A stretch of 64,000 bases of DNA from Chitinibacter sp046530675 (GCF_046530675.1 NZ_CP172558.1:2294001-2358000), one strand, 5' to 3'; positions 17,382-26,179 are shown, counted from the stretch's first letter. Made by a program: numbers and translations. The notes: a model not told the origin generated them from the sequence alone.

Positions 17382-18185
17382 TTAGCCGTATACCGGAGTG
17401 AATAAATCGCTCAGCCCCTGACCTGGCGAAGGCTGGCGCATAAATGCTTCGCCGACCAGATAGGTGTGGACATTGTGATCGCGCATCAGCTGCACGTCGG
17501 CGCTGGTGTGAATACCGCTCTCGCAAACGGCAATCCGGCCATCGGCAACGATGCGCGGCAACAGATCAATCGTCGTTTGCAGGCTGACTTCAAACGTACG
17601 CAAATTGCGGTTATTGACGCCCAGGAGCGGGGTTTTCAGGTGTAGCGCCGCATCGAGTTCCTCTGCGTTGTGTACTTCAACCAGCACCGCCATGCCCAGA
17701 CCATGCGCAATCGCCTCGAAATCCTGCATTTGCTTCACATCGAGTTCGGCGGCGATCAGCAAAATGCAGTCGGCACCCCAGGCGCGCGCTTCATAAAACT
17801 GATATTCGTCGACCATAAAGTCTTTGCGTAGCGCCGGAATGCTGCACGCCGCACGCGCCGCTTTCAGGTAATCGGCATGACCCTGGAAATACTGCACGTC
17901 AGTCAGCACCGACAAACACGCCGCGCCATTCGCTTCGTAGTCGGGCGCAATTTCAGCAGGAATAAACGGATCACGCATTACGCCTTTAGACGGGCTGGCT
18001 TTTTTGATCTCGGCAATCACACCGGCTTTGCCTGCTGCGTGCTTGGCGCGAATTGCCGCGACGAAGTCACGATGATCTTTATTCGCCTCAGCTTGTGCGC
18101 GAATTTCAGCGAGCGGAATCAGTTTTTTCGCTGCAGCGACTTCTTCAAACTTCGTCGCCCAGATTTTTTTCAGGATGTCGGACAT
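17382..18185 (-). CDS. trpC: Indole-3-glycerol phosphate synthase
   Basis: 267 residues, the usual size of a monofunctional TrpC. It converts carboxyphenylamino-deoxyribulose phosphate to indole-3-glycerol phosphate. E-I-K-K-A-S-P-S-K-G (near 60) is the phosphate-binding signature, and the catalytic Lys/Glu residues lie in L-R-K-D-F-M and V-E-V-H-N. G-V-N-N-R-N-L-R-T-F is near 185. It is the last trp gene here; trpF, trpB and trpA are not in the window. It starts 32 bp after the GFA-family gene. Confidence 0.96.
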   Translation of the reverse strand: MSDILKKIWATKFEEVAAAKKLIPLAEIRAQAEANKDHRDFVAAIRAKHAAGKAGVIAEIKKASPSKGVMRDPFIPAEIAPDYEANGAACLSVLTDVQYFQGHADYLKAARAACSIPALRKDFMVDEYQFYEARAWGADCILLIAAELDVKQMQDFEAIAHGLGMAVLVEVHNAEELDAALHLKTPLLGVNNRNLRTFEVSLQTTIDLLPRIVADGRIAVCESGIHTSADVQLMRDHNVHTYLVGEAFMRQPSPGQGLSDLFTPVYG

Positions 18186-18217
18186 TGGTATTTTCTTTAA
18201 ATTGAATTCAATTGAAT

Positions 18218-18580
18218 TTACAGGTTCTTGCCATCAAAAATGTCTAATGGCAATGCCAGAGGGTCAATGCCTTCAACGCAACCTAGATTGACGCGGTAAT
18301 AACCCGTTTTGCGCAAGGTCTGATGGAATGGATAAATCCCGCACACTTTGCAGAAATAATGCTTCGCCACGCCTGTGCCAAATTGATAGACGCTCAATTG
18401 ATCGTCACCTGATTCGATCACCAATTCTTCAGGCGAATAAATATGCGGCGTCATTAGCGCGCCTTTGCGCTGGCAGATTGAGCAATTGCAGCGCACACCT
18501 GAGGTGATTTCGGGCGAAACAATGCGAAATTTCACTGCACCACAATGGCAACTGCCGTGATAGACGCGCTGATTGTCCAT
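18218..18580 (-). CDS. GFA-family zinc protein (CENP-V/GFA fold) inside the trp operon
   Basis: 120 residues. The family includes glutathione-dependent formaldehyde-activating enzyme and proteins of unknown function. Zinc ligands are complete: Cys11 and Cys13 (C-H-C-G), Cys31, Cys33 and Cys36 (C-N-C-S-I-C), Cys77 and Cys80 (C-K-V-C-G). The ATG at 18580 overlaps the trpD stop as TAATG, so translation is coupled to trpD. Nothing in the sequence ties it to tryptophan synthesis. Its substrate is unknown. Confidence 0.88.
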   Translation of the reverse strand: MDNQRVYHGSCHCGAVKFRIVSPEITSGVRCNCSICQRKGALMTPHIYSPEELVIESGDDQLSVYQFGTGVAKHYFCKVCGIYPFHQTLRKTGYYRVNLGCVEGIDPLALPLDIFDGKNL

Positions 18581-19611
18581 TACTTGGCAAGGCCTTGTGT
18601 GAAGGCCACCAGCGCATCGAGTTTGGCTTTTGCCGCACCGCTGGCCAGCGCTTCGTGTGCGGCGTTGATGCCGTCTTCTAGCGTGACGGCCAGGTTGGCT
18701 GCATAAATCGCTGCACCTGCGTTGAGCAGTACGATGTCGCGGCAAGGGCCGGTGAGTGAGCCGTCCAGAATGCCTTCGATAATGGCTTTGGACTCAGCCG
18801 CGTTGCTCGCGTGCAGCGTTTTGATGTCGGCAAATTCAAAGCCGAATTGACGCGGACCGAGCTCGTATTCGGTAATGATGCCATCTTTGAGTTCGGCGAT
18901 CATCGTCGGTGTACTGATCGAGATTTCGTCCATGCCGTCTTTGCCATGGACGATGAGTATATGTTTGGAGCCCAATTGCTTCAAGACGCGCGCTTGTATA
19001 CCCACCAGGTCAGGGTGGAATACGCCCATCACCTGATTGTCGGCGCCCGCCGGATTAGTCAGCGGGCCTAGGATGTTGAAAATCGTGCGAACGCCCAGTT
19101 CTTTGCGCACTGGCGCGACGTATTTCATCGCGCTGTGGTGATTCGGCGCAAACATAAAACCGAGGCCGATTTCGTCGATGCACTGGCCGACCTGTTCCGC
19201 GGACAGGTTCAGATTCACGCCAAACGCTTCAAGTACATCGGCCGAGCCTGAACTCGATGACACCGAGCGACCACCGTGTTTGGCGACTTTCGCGCCCGCC
19301 GCAGCGGCGACAAAAGCCGAGCAGGTCGAGATATTGAAAGTATGCGCGCCGTCGCCGCCGGTGCCACAGGTGTCAACGAGGTGACTGCGGTCTTGCACCG
19401 CGACTTTGGTCGAAAATTCGCGCATTACGGTGGCTGCAGCGGCGATTTCGGACACACTTTCGACCTTGGTGCGCAGGCCGATCAAGAGTGCTGCGGTTTG
19501 CGCCTGCGTCATTTCGCCCGACATAATTTGGCGCATTAAATGCAGCATTTCGTCGTAAAACAACTCGTTATTGTCGATCAGGCGGTTGAGGGCAGCTTGG
19601 ACGGTAATCAT
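18580..19611 (-). CDS. trpD: Anthranilate phosphoribosyltransferase
   Basis: 343 residues. It transfers phosphoribose from PRPP to anthranilate. G-T-G-G-D-G (83-88) is the PRPP pyrophosphate loop, K-H-G-G-R near 111 and H-H-S-A-M-K near 158 contact anthranilate. It is a single-domain enzyme, not fused to TrpG. It overlaps the next gene by one base. A 51-bp palindrome lies inside it. Confidence 0.96.
   Translation of the reverse strand: MITVQAALNRLIDNNELFYDEMLHLMRQIMSGEMTQAQTAALLIGLRTKVESVSEIAAAATVMREFSTKVAVQDRSHLVDTCGTGGDGAHTFNISTCSAFVAAAAGAKVAKHGGRSVSSSSGSADVLEAFGVNLNLSAEQVGQCIDEIGLGFMFAPNHHSAMKYVAPVRKELGVRTIFNILGPLTNPAGADNQVMGVFHPDLVGIQARVLKQLGSKHILIVHGKDGMDEISISTPTMIAELKDGIITEYELGPRQFGFEFADIKTLHASNAAESKAIIEGILDGSLTGPCRDIVLLNAGAAIYAANLAVTLEDGINAAHEALASGAAKAKLDALVAFTQGLAK
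18954..19004. repeat. 51-bp gapped palindrome, site 7
   Basis: Arms TGAGTAT and ATACCCA, 37 bases apart, inside trpD in a region of normal family sequence. Confidence 0.65.
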
Positions 19612-19654
19612 TTTTTATTCCCTGTTTTTATTGATGTTATCGAAGGTCGTAAAG

Positions 19655-19675
19655 AAGCCGACCTAGGGTCGGCTT
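19655..19675 (-). promoter_or_regulatory. Hairpin between trpG and trpD
   Basis: AAGCCGACC (19655-19663) and GGTCGGCTT (19667-19675) form a 9-bp stem with a three-base loop. On the operon strand it is followed by CTTTACG, too few T for a sure terminator. It could be an RNA-processing or partial-termination point. Confidence 0.45.
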
Positions 19676-19685
19676 GAACTCGGCT

Positions 19686-20255
19686 TTACGCCCATTCTTT
19701 TAGGAAGTTTTCGAGCATTTTATGCCCATGTTCGGTCAGGATTGATTCGGGGTGAAATTGCACGCCTTCAATCGCCAGTGTTTTGTGACGCACGCCCATA
19801 ATTTCGCCATCTTCAGTCCACGCTGTGACTTCAAGGCAATCAGGCAGCGTCTCGCGCTCGATTGCCAGTGAGTGATAGCGAGTGACGGTAACAGGGGAGG
19901 GTATATCTCTGAACATCCCGATATTATTATGGATGACGGGCGATACCTTGCCATGCATCAGTGTTTTGGCATGGATGATCTTGCCACCAAAGGCTTCGCC
20001 AATCGATTGATGGCCTAAGCAAACGCCCATAATCGGCAGTTTGCCAGCAAAATGTTTAATCGCAGGCACAGAAATACCTGCTTCGAGTGGCGAACATGGG
20101 CCGGGGGAGATGACCAGATATTTGGGCTTCATCGCCTCGATTAGTTCTAGCGTGATTTCGTCGTTGCGATGCACGTGAACATCCTGGCCGAGTTCGCCAA
20201 AATATTGCACGAGGTTGTAAGTAAACGAATCGTAATTGTCGATCATCAAGAGCAT
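19686..20255 (-). CDS. trpG: Anthranilate synthase component II (glutamine amidotransferase)
   Basis: 189 residues from the ATG at 20255, which follows AAAGGA; a TTG seven codons upstream is less likely. It releases ammonia from glutamine for TrpE. Catalytic Cys79 is in M-G-V-C-L-G-H-Q, and the His-Glu pair in V-Q-F-H-P-E-S near 168. It lies 43 bp after trpE. It may also serve folate synthesis as PabA, since no separate pabA is visible here. Confidence 0.95.
   Translation of the reverse strand: MLLMIDNYDSFTYNLVQYFGELGQDVHVHRNDEITLELIEAMKPKYLVISPGPCSPLEAGISVPAIKHFAGKLPIMGVCLGHQSIGEAFGGKIIHAKTLMHGKVSPVIHNNIGMFRDIPSPVTVTRYHSLAIERETLPDCLEVTAWTEDGEIMGVRHKTLAIEGVQFHPESILTEHGHKMLENFLKEWA
19898..19949. 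repeat. Variant of the gapped palindrome (52 bp)
   Basis: Arms AGGGTAT and ATACCTT with a 38-base gap, one base longer than the standard, inside trpG. It may be a relaxed site or chance. Confidence 0.3.
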
Positions 20256-20298
20256 GGCTAAATCCTTTGTGTGCAAGTGTGGGGCGTCGCGATACGCC

Positions 20299-21768
20299 TT
20301 AGGCGTCGAGGCCTTGACTGGCCAATTCAGCGGCGCGCAATACAGCGCGAGCTTTGTTCAGCGTTTCTTGCCATTCACTTTGCGGTACCGAATCGGCTAC
20401 GATGCCGGCACCTGCTTGCATATACAGCGTTTCGTTTTTGATGACGGCGGTGCGCAGCGCGATGGCTACGTCCATATCGCCGTTAAAGCCCAGATAACCG
20501 ACGGCGCCCGAATATACGCCGCGTTTGGTCGGTTCCAGCTCGTCGATGATTTCCATCGCCCGCACTTTCGGTGCACCAGAGACCGTACCGGCCGGGAAGG
20601 TGGCTTTCAGTACGTCGATTGCCGTTTGCTTTGGTTTGAGTTTGCCTTCAACGCTGGAAACGATGTGCATCACGTGCGAATAGCGTTCGACGATCATTTT
20701 GTCGACTAGCTTGACCGAGCCGGTTTGCGCGACGCGGCCTGCGTCATTGCGACCCAGATCGATCAGCATTACGTGCTCGGCGATTTCTTTTTCATCGGCG
20801 AGCAATTCGGTTTCGAGCGCCAGATCTTCAGTGCGATCTTTGCCACGCGGACGGGTGCCGGCAATCGGGCGAACCGTCACGGTGTCGTCTTCGAGGCGGA
20901 CCAGAATTTCAGGTGACGCGCCAACGATATGCATATCGCCAAAGTCGTAATAGAACATATACGGTGACGGGTTGATGCTGCGCAGCGAGCGGTACAAGGA
21001 CATCGGCGACGCGGCAAACGGTGCACTCATACGCTGCGCCAGTACGACCTGCATCACGTCGCCGTCTTTGATGTATTCCTTGGCTTTGAGTACCGCGTCT
21101 TTAAATGGCTGCTCGCCAAATTCGGAAACGGGTGCGCCGCTGCGGCTGACCGGCAAGGAGAATGGGATTTGCGCCGGTTCACGTAATTTCATGCGCAGCG
21201 CCAGCAGGCGTTCTTCAGCCAGCTCAAATGCATTGTCATTGGCCGGATCGGCGTAGACAACCAGAAACAGTTTGCCCGACAGATTGTCGACGACGACGAT
21301 TTCTTCGGATAACAACAGCTGGATGTCGGGCGCGCCGATTGGGTCCGGTTTATTGCACTCAGCCAGTTTACGCTCGATATAGCGGATGGTTTCATAACCA
21401 AAATAGCCAACCAGACCGCCCATAAAGCGCGGCAAACCTTTGCTTGGTGGCGCTTTAAAGCGAGCTTGGTAGGCTTCGATGTAATCGAGCGGGTTACCGT
21501 CGAAGGTCTCGACCACCTGATCGTCATGGATCAGCTCGGTGCGTGTGCCGCAAACTTTGATTCGCGTACGCGCAGGCAGCCCGATAAAGGAATAGCGGCC
21601 AAAACGCTCGCCACCGACCACCGATTCAAGCAGGTAGGAATAAGGGCGATTGGCGAGCTTCAAGTAAACCGATAGCGGCGTATCCAGGTCGGCGAACAGC
21701 TCGGAAATCAAAGGAATACGGTTGTAGCCTTGCTGTGCAAGGTCTGCAAATTCGGTGCGGGAAATCAT
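20299..21768 (-). CDS. trpE: Anthranilate synthase component I
   Basis: 489 residues. It makes anthranilate from chorismate with ammonia from TrpG. The tryptophan feedback site L-L-E-S is at 46-49, G-R-Y-S-F-I-G-L near 57 and G-G-L-V-G-Y-F-G-Y near 118; the catalytic C-terminal half has P-A-G-T-V-S-G-A-P-K near 390. Feedback inhibition by tryptophan is therefore expected. The ATG at 21768 is preceded by CGGAGT, a ribosome site that can pair with a segment of the leader peptide gene upstream. Confidence 0.96.
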   Translation of the reverse strand: MISRTEFADLAQQGYNRIPLISELFADLDTPLSVYLKLANRPYSYLLESVVGGERFGRYSFIGLPARTRIKVCGTRTELIHDDQVVETFDGNPLDYIEAYQARFKAPPSKGLPRFMGGLVGYFGYETIRYIERKLAECNKPDPIGAPDIQLLLSEEIVVVDNLSGKLFLVVYADPANDNAFELAEERLLALRMKLREPAQIPFSLPVSRSGAPVSEFGEQPFKDAVLKAKEYIKDGDVMQVVLAQRMSAPFAASPMSLYRSLRSINPSPYMFYYDFGDMHIVGASPEILVRLEDDTVTVRPIAGTRPRGKDRTEDLALETELLADEKEIAEHVMLIDLGRNDAGRVAQTGSVKLVDKMIVERYSHVMHIVSSVEGKLKPKQTAIDVLKATFPAGTVSGAPKVRAMEIIDELEPTKRGVYSGAVGYLGFNGDMDVAIALRTAVIKNETLYMQAGAGIVADSVPQSEWQETLNKARAVLRAAELASQGLDA

Positions 21769-21813
21769 GGAATTACTCCGTTTGGAATGAAAGAAGGGCG
21801 TGTGGACGCGATT

Positions 21814-21864
21814 TCAGCGGCGCCATCGCCATTCAAGCCAGATTTCTGCGGAGTGGAATGCCAT
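21814..21864 (-). CDS. trpL: Putative trp operon leader peptide
   Basis: A 16-residue frame, ATG at 21864 to TGA at 21814-21816, reading M-A-F-H-S-A-E-I-W-L-E-W-R-W-R-R. Three of its last eight codons are Trp. It lies 45 bases before trpE and starts about 32 bases after the start point expected from the promoter below. No terminator with a T run separates it from trpE, so classical transcription attenuation is not seen. Instead, ACTCCG in codons 4-6 (plus-strand 21849-21854) is complementary to the trpE ribosome site CGGAGT, which suggests control of translation. No strong ribosome site precedes the leader. Confidence 0.5.
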   Translation of the reverse strand: MAFHSAEIWLEWRWRR

Positions 21865-21902
21865 GATTGTGGGGTCTTGAAAATTTGCAATAAACAGCGT
21901 CG

Positions 21903-21931
21903 ATTGTGCTGCAAGCGGCGTAGAGCGTCAA
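21903..21931 (-). promoter_or_regulatory. Putative trp operon promoter
   Basis: On the minus strand TTGACG is followed after exactly 17 bases by CACAAT. The position suits transcription of the leader peptide and trpE. The -10 matches four of six consensus bases. Confidence 0.5.
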
Positions 21932-22041
21932 ATGATCTCGTGGTTTTCCCGTATTTTGCGTGGCTTTACGCACTTTAGTTTTAGTCAGGCTTGACAGCTT
22001 TGGTAGAATCTCGGTTTTGCTCCAATCCATGTGAAACCACG

Positions 22042-23436
22042 ATGCTGACTTTGCATAACTCCCTGACCCGCGAAAAGCAGGTATTCAAGCCCATTACGCC
22101 TGGCCATGTGAACATGTATGTGTGCGGGATGACGGTGTACGACTATTGTCATATCGGTCACGCACGGATGGTGGTGGTGTTTGATGTGGTGGCACGCTGG
22201 CTGCGTGAATCGGGTTATCACGTCAATTATGTGCGCAACATCACTGATATTGACGACAAAATCATCAAGCGGGCGGTTGAAAACGGCGAGTCAATCCAGA
22301 GCCTGACTTCGCGTTTTATTGATGCGATGAATGAAGACTTTGCCGCGCTCGGGATTATCCGCCCCGATCACGAACCGCGCGCGACCGATCACGTTGGCGG
22401 TATGCAGGCGATTATCAGCAAGCTGTTTGAGAAAGGTCTGGCCTATCATGCGCCTAATGGCGATGTGTATTACTCGGTGAAAGATTTTGACGGCTACGGA
22501 AAACTCTCGCGCAAAGATTTTGACGAGCAACGCGCCGGTGAGCGCGTTGAGGTTGATCCCAATAAGCGCGATCCACGTGACTTCGTGCTATGGAAAGCGG
22601 CCAAAGAAGATGAACCGAGCGACGTGAAATGGGATTCACCGTGGGGCAAGGGACGCCCGGGCTGGCATATCGAATGCTCGGCAATGAGCTGTCATCATCT
22701 TGGTGAGCATTTTGATATTCATGGCGGCGGCGAAGATTTGCAGTTCCCACATCATGAAAATGAAATCGCCCAATCGGAAGGTGCGCACGGCCAGCAATAC
22801 GTGAACTACTGGCTGCATAACGGCTTTATTAATGTTGACAATGAAAAAATGTCGAAGAGCCTGGGTAATTTCTTCATTATTCGCGATGTGTTGAAAAAAT
22901 TTGACGCCGAAGTGCTGCGTTTCTTTATTTTGCGTGCGCATTATCGCAGCCCGCTCAATTACAGCGATGTACATTTGAACGACGCGAAAAACGCGTTGAC
23001 TCGCTTGTACACTGCATTGAAAACGGTTGCGCCAGCCGAGGTTGAGATCGATTGGAATGATCCGCTCGCTGCGCGTTTCAAAGCAGCGATGGATGACGAT
23101 TTTGCGACTGCCGAAGCGGTCGCGGTGCTGTTTGAGTTGGCGGCCGAAGCCAACAAGCATGTCGGCACCGAGTTGGGGGCGCAATCTGCAGGCTTGTTGA
23201 AAAAACTCGCGGGGGTTTTAGGTTTGCTGCAGCGTGATCCGCAGGCTTTCTTGCAGGCTGATGTTGGTCACGAAGATGGCTGGAGTGCAGAAAAAATCGA
23301 GGCCGCCATCGTAGCGCGTCGTGAGGCGCGTGCAGCGAAAAACTGGGCTGAAGGCGACCGGATTCGCGATGAACTTGCCGCTGCAGGTATTGTGCTGGAA
23401 GACAAGGCCGGTGAAACGAGCTGGCGCAGGAATTAA
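22042..23436 (+). CDS. cysS: Cysteinyl-tRNA synthetase
   Basis: 464 residues (E. coli 461). Class I synthetase that charges tRNA-Cys. Zinc ligand Cys28 lies in Y-V-C-G-M, the HIGH motif is at 37-40, K-M-S-K-S at 269-273, and H-I-E-C-S near 209 carries another zinc cysteine. The ATG at 22042 is chosen because similarity begins there; an earlier ATG in frame adds 17 unrelated residues. Divergent from the trp operon. Confidence 0.97.
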   Translation: MLTLHNSLTREKQVFKPITPGHVNMYVCGMTVYDYCHIGHARMVVVFDVVARWLRESGYHVNYVRNITDIDDKIIKRAVENGESIQSLTSRFIDAMNEDFAALGIIRPDHEPRATDHVGGMQAIISKLFEKGLAYHAPNGDVYYSVKDFDGYGKLSRKDFDEQRAGERVEVDPNKRDPRDFVLWKAAKEDEPSDVKWDSPWGKGRPGWHIECSAMSCHHLGEHFDIHGGGEDLQFPHHENEIAQSEGAHGQQYVNYWLHNGFINVDNEKMSKSLGNFFIIRDVLKKFDAEVLRFFILRAHYRSPLNYSDVHLNDAKNALTRLYTALKTVAPAEVEIDWNDPLAARFKAAMDDDFATAEAVAVLFELAAEANKHVGTELGAQSAGLLKKLAGVLGLLQRDPQAFLQADVGHEDGWSAEKIEAAIVARREARAAKNWAEGDRIRDELAAAGIVLEDKAGETSWRRN

Positions 23437-23458
23437 GCTCTGCGGCCTTTGATTCAAT

Positions 23459-23485
23459 AAAAAACCGCCATGCAGGCGGTTTTTT
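23459..23485. terminator. Bidirectional terminator after cysS
   Basis: AAAAAACCGCC and GGCGGTTTTTT form the stem around ATGCA. It serves cysS and the convergent SPOR gene. Confidence 0.88.
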
Positions 23486-23516
23486 ATTGGGTTTTCAATG
23501 ATTGTATTTGGCGCGC

Positions 23517-24395
23517 TTACTCGGTTTTGACCACTGGTGTGATGCCCATGGCCTTGAGCTTTTTGACTGCAGCATCGGCCTCGGCCTTGTTTTTGAATGG
23601 TCCAATTTGTACCCGTGTTTCCAGATAGGCCGGAATGCCTGCCTGTTGAAGTTGTCCGAGCAGCTTTTCTGCATTATTCGACAATAAAAAAACACCGGCC
23701 TGAACGCTAAACCCGCGTGAGTTGCTAACTGGGGCCGGGAAGTTACTGGCCGGTTTTATGGCGGTATTGTTGATTGCGGGAATCGGTGTATACGTCGCCT
23801 TGGGTAGGTCGGGTTCAAACATGGCGCTAAAACGGTTTGCAGGGGGTATTGCCTTAGTTTCCTTTGTTGGGTTGGGCTCTAGCTTGATGCTCTTGGGGGG
23901 TAATGTGGGTGTGGCTTGGGGAGCCGCTTTGGGGACGTTGTTGATTTTTTGTAGTTTGGGTAGCTCGTTTTTGCTTGTGGCGGCTTTGGGGGTACTTGTC
24001 GCCATGATAGCCGTTGCCGTTACCATGGACGTCGGCGTTGGATTTGCGCTCGGCGATGGGGTTGGCGAGGGGCTGGCGCTCGGGCTCGCTGTCAGCTGAG
24101 GCGTAGGGCTGGCTGGTTCTATCGTCGAGGCCGTCGAAGCGACTGGTGCGATGGTCGGGGTTTCGGTAATGGCAGGCAGTTCGGCTGCAATTTTAGCTGG
24201 GTCGCTGGCGATCTCCGGCGCAATGCGGGGGGGCGGCTCTTTCGGTTCGAGTTCTTTTTGCGCTTTTTCCAGCCAGGAAATGCCGGTGAGAATGATGGCA
24301 ATCAGCGCACTGGCAACGCCAAGGCGCCAAAGTAACTGGCTTTTGAGTTGTTGCTGCTCTTTTTTTTGCAAGATGGGGTCAAGTCCGTCTCTCAT
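23517..24395 (-). CDS. SPOR-domain membrane protein
   Basis: 292 residues. A single membrane segment (about 22-42) follows a short cytoplasmic N-terminus. A long Pro/Thr/Ser/Ala-rich linker (about 50-210) leads to a C-terminal SPOR domain (about 215-290: F-S-V-Q-A-G-V-F then V-Q-I-G-P-F and A-D-A-A-V-K-K-L). SPOR domains bind denuded peptidoglycan at the division site, so it is likely a septal inner-membrane protein of the FtsN/DedD kind; which one is not clear. Divergent from ndk. Confidence 0.85.
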   Translation of the reverse strand: MRDGLDPILQKKEQQQLKSQLLWRLGVASALIAIILTGISWLEKAQKELEPKEPPPRIAPEIASDPAKIAAELPAITETPTIAPVASTASTIEPASPTPQLTASPSASPSPTPSPSANPTPTSMVTATAIMATSTPKAATSKNELPKLQKINNVPKAAPQATPTLPPKSIKLEPNPTKETKAIPPANRFSAMFEPDLPKATYTPIPAINNTAIKPASNFPAPVSNSRGFSVQAGVFLLSNNAEKLLGQLQQAGIPAYLETRVQIGPFKNKAEADAAVKKLKAMGITPVVKTE

Positions 24396-24404
24396 TGTGT
24401 CTGC

Positions 24405-24430
24405 TTGTCAATTGTATTAAGTGGTATAAT
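24405..24430 (+). promoter_or_regulatory. Putative ndk promoter
   Basis: A perfect TATAAT at 24425-24430. TTGTCA at 24405-24410 is only 14 bases upstream; a 17-base spacer would use TGCTTG. The -10 is the better supported half. Confidence 0.4.
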
Positions 24431-24593
24431 GATCGGCTATTTGCCTGGACTTTAGCAAGACGGGCGGGCTGGCATTGAAGGTTTGTTGCTTTGCTCTTTG
24501 CAGAAGGCTAGCTGAAAAAAGGCCTGGCTCGCAATGATCTTTCGGTTTTGTTGGTCAAATTGAACATTTGAATTTTTTCTTGGGGTATCAAAA

Positions 24594-25019
24594 ATGGCGA
24601 TTCAACGCACTATTTCGATTATCAAGCCAGATGCAGTGGCTAAAAATGTTATCGGTAAAATTTACGACCGCTTCGAGTCTGCCGGTTTGAAAGTGGTTGC
24701 TGCCAAAATGAAGCAATTGTCACGCGCTGAAGCCGAAGGTTTTTACGCCGTTCATAAAGAGCGCCCTTTCTTTAACGATCTGGTGAACTTTATGATCTCA
24801 GGTCCGGTCATGATTCAAGTCTTGGAAGGTGAAAACGCCGTCCTGAAAAATCGCGAACTGATGGGCGCTACGAATCCGAAAGAAGCTGCGCCGGGTACGA
24901 TCCGCGCTGATTTTGCAGCCAGCATCGACGCGAACGCAGTGCATGGTTCAGACAGCCTGGAAAATGCAGCGATTGAAATTGCTTATTTCTTTGCTGCATC
25001 AGAAGTTTACGGCGCTTAA
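24594..25019 (+). CDS. ndk: Nucleoside diphosphate kinase
   Basis: 141 residues, the standard bacterial length. It balances nucleoside triphosphate pools by a ping-pong reaction through phospho-His117 (N-A-V-H-G-S-D-S). The N-terminal I-S-I-I-K-P-D-A-V and R-E-L-M-G-A-T-N-P signatures are present. It opens the conserved block that runs to der. Confidence 0.97.
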   Translation: MAIQRTISIIKPDAVAKNVIGKIYDRFESAGLKVVAAKMKQLSRAEAEGFYAVHKERPFFNDLVNFMISGPVMIQVLEGENAVLKNRELMGATNPKEAAPGTIRADFAASIDANAVHGSDSLENAAIEIAYFFAASEVYGA

Positions 25020-25044
25020 GTTGCGCGACGCGGAGCACACAGTC

Positions 25045-26169
25045 ATGTCATTAAATTTGCTGGATTACGATGCTGAGAAACTCGGCCAATTGATGGTGCA
25101 AATGGGGGAGAAACCTTTTCGTGCCAAGCAATTGCTCAAGTGGGTTCATCAGCGCGGCGCCGCTGATTTTGACGTGATGAGCGATATTGCCAAGTCGTTT
25201 CGTCAGAAGCTGACCGAGCAAGCCTGTGTTGCTCCGCCGTCAATGATGGCCGAACAGATTGCCAATGACGGTACTCGCAAATGGTTGCTTGACGTCGGTA
25301 CCGGCAATGGCGTCGAAGCGGTTTTCATCCCCGAAGATGATCGCGGTACTTTGTGTGTATCGAGTCAAGTAGGGTGTGCGCTCGATTGCACTTTCTGCTC
25401 GACTGCACGTCAGGGCTTTAACCGTAATCTGAGTACGGCAGAAATTATCGGTCAGCTATGGTGGGCGAACCAGCGCCTGTCGTTTGACGCCGCGCGATTG
25501 GGTAATGTGGTGAATGACGATACCCGTATCGTGTCGAATGTTGTGATGATGGGGATGGGTGAACCGCTCGCCAATTACGATAATGTTGTATCCGCGATGC
25601 GTTTGATGCTCGATGATAATGCCTATGGTTTATCGCGTCGTCGGGTGACTTTGTCGACTTCAGGTATGGTGCCCCAGTTGCTCAAATTGCGTGAAGATTG
25701 TCCGGTCGCACTGGCTGTAAGCCTGCATGCGCCGAACGATAAAATCCGCGATGAAATCGTACCCATCAATAAAAAATACCCATTAAAAGAATTGCTTAAT
25801 GCCTGTAATAGTTATCTGGAAAAAGCGCCACGTGATTTTGTGACCTTCGAGTACGTGATGTTGAAAGGCATTAATGATCAGCCTGAACATGCGCGTCAAT
25901 TGGTTGATCTGGCTCGCTCGGTGTCATGTAAATTTAACCTGATTCCATTTAATCCGTTCCCGAATTCGGGTTATGAACGTTCTGGGCGTGAAGCAATTAA
26001 CCGATTCCGTGATATTCTCAGCCAGGCTGGCTATATCGTGACGGTGCGTAAAACCCGTGGCGATGATATTGACGCGGCGTGTGGCCAATTGGCAGGGCAG
26101 GTGCTCGATAAAACCCGCCGAACAGAAAAACTGGCCGAAACTCGCCCCATTTTGTTTCAACAAAAATAA
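25045..26169 (+). CDS. rlmN: 23S rRNA/tRNA adenine-C2 methyltransferase RlmN
   Basis: 374 residues. Radical SAM enzyme that methylates A2503 of 23S rRNA and A37 of some tRNAs. The iron-sulfur cysteines are Cys111, Cys115 and Cys118 (C-A-L-D-C-T-F-C); the methyl-carrying C-terminal cysteine lies in D-A-A-C-G-Q-L. M-G-M-G-E-P and S-T-S-G motifs are present. The ATG at 25045 has GGAG at 25032; the frame extends back into ndk without family similarity. It lies 25 bp after ndk. Confidence 0.96.
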   Translation: MSLNLLDYDAEKLGQLMVQMGEKPFRAKQLLKWVHQRGAADFDVMSDIAKSFRQKLTEQACVAPPSMMAEQIANDGTRKWLLDVGTGNGVEAVFIPEDDRGTLCVSSQVGCALDCTFCSTARQGFNRNLSTAEIIGQLWWANQRLSFDAARLGNVVNDDTRIVSNVVMMGMGEPLANYDNVVSAMRLMLDDNAYGLSRRRVTLSTSGMVPQLLKLREDCPVALAVSLHAPNDKIRDEIVPINKKYPLKELLNACNSYLEKAPRDFVTFEYVMLKGINDQPEHARQLVDLARSVSCKFNLIPFNPFPNSGYERSGREAINRFRDILSQAGYIVTVRKTRGDDIDAACGQLAGQVLDKTRRTEKLAETRPILFQQK

Positions 26170-26179
26170 GGCAGTGATC

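Noticed and set aside
21833..22030. A 65-residue minus-strand frame upstream of trpE
   Set aside because: It overlaps the cysS promoter region and the leader peptide, has no ribosome site and no family similarity.
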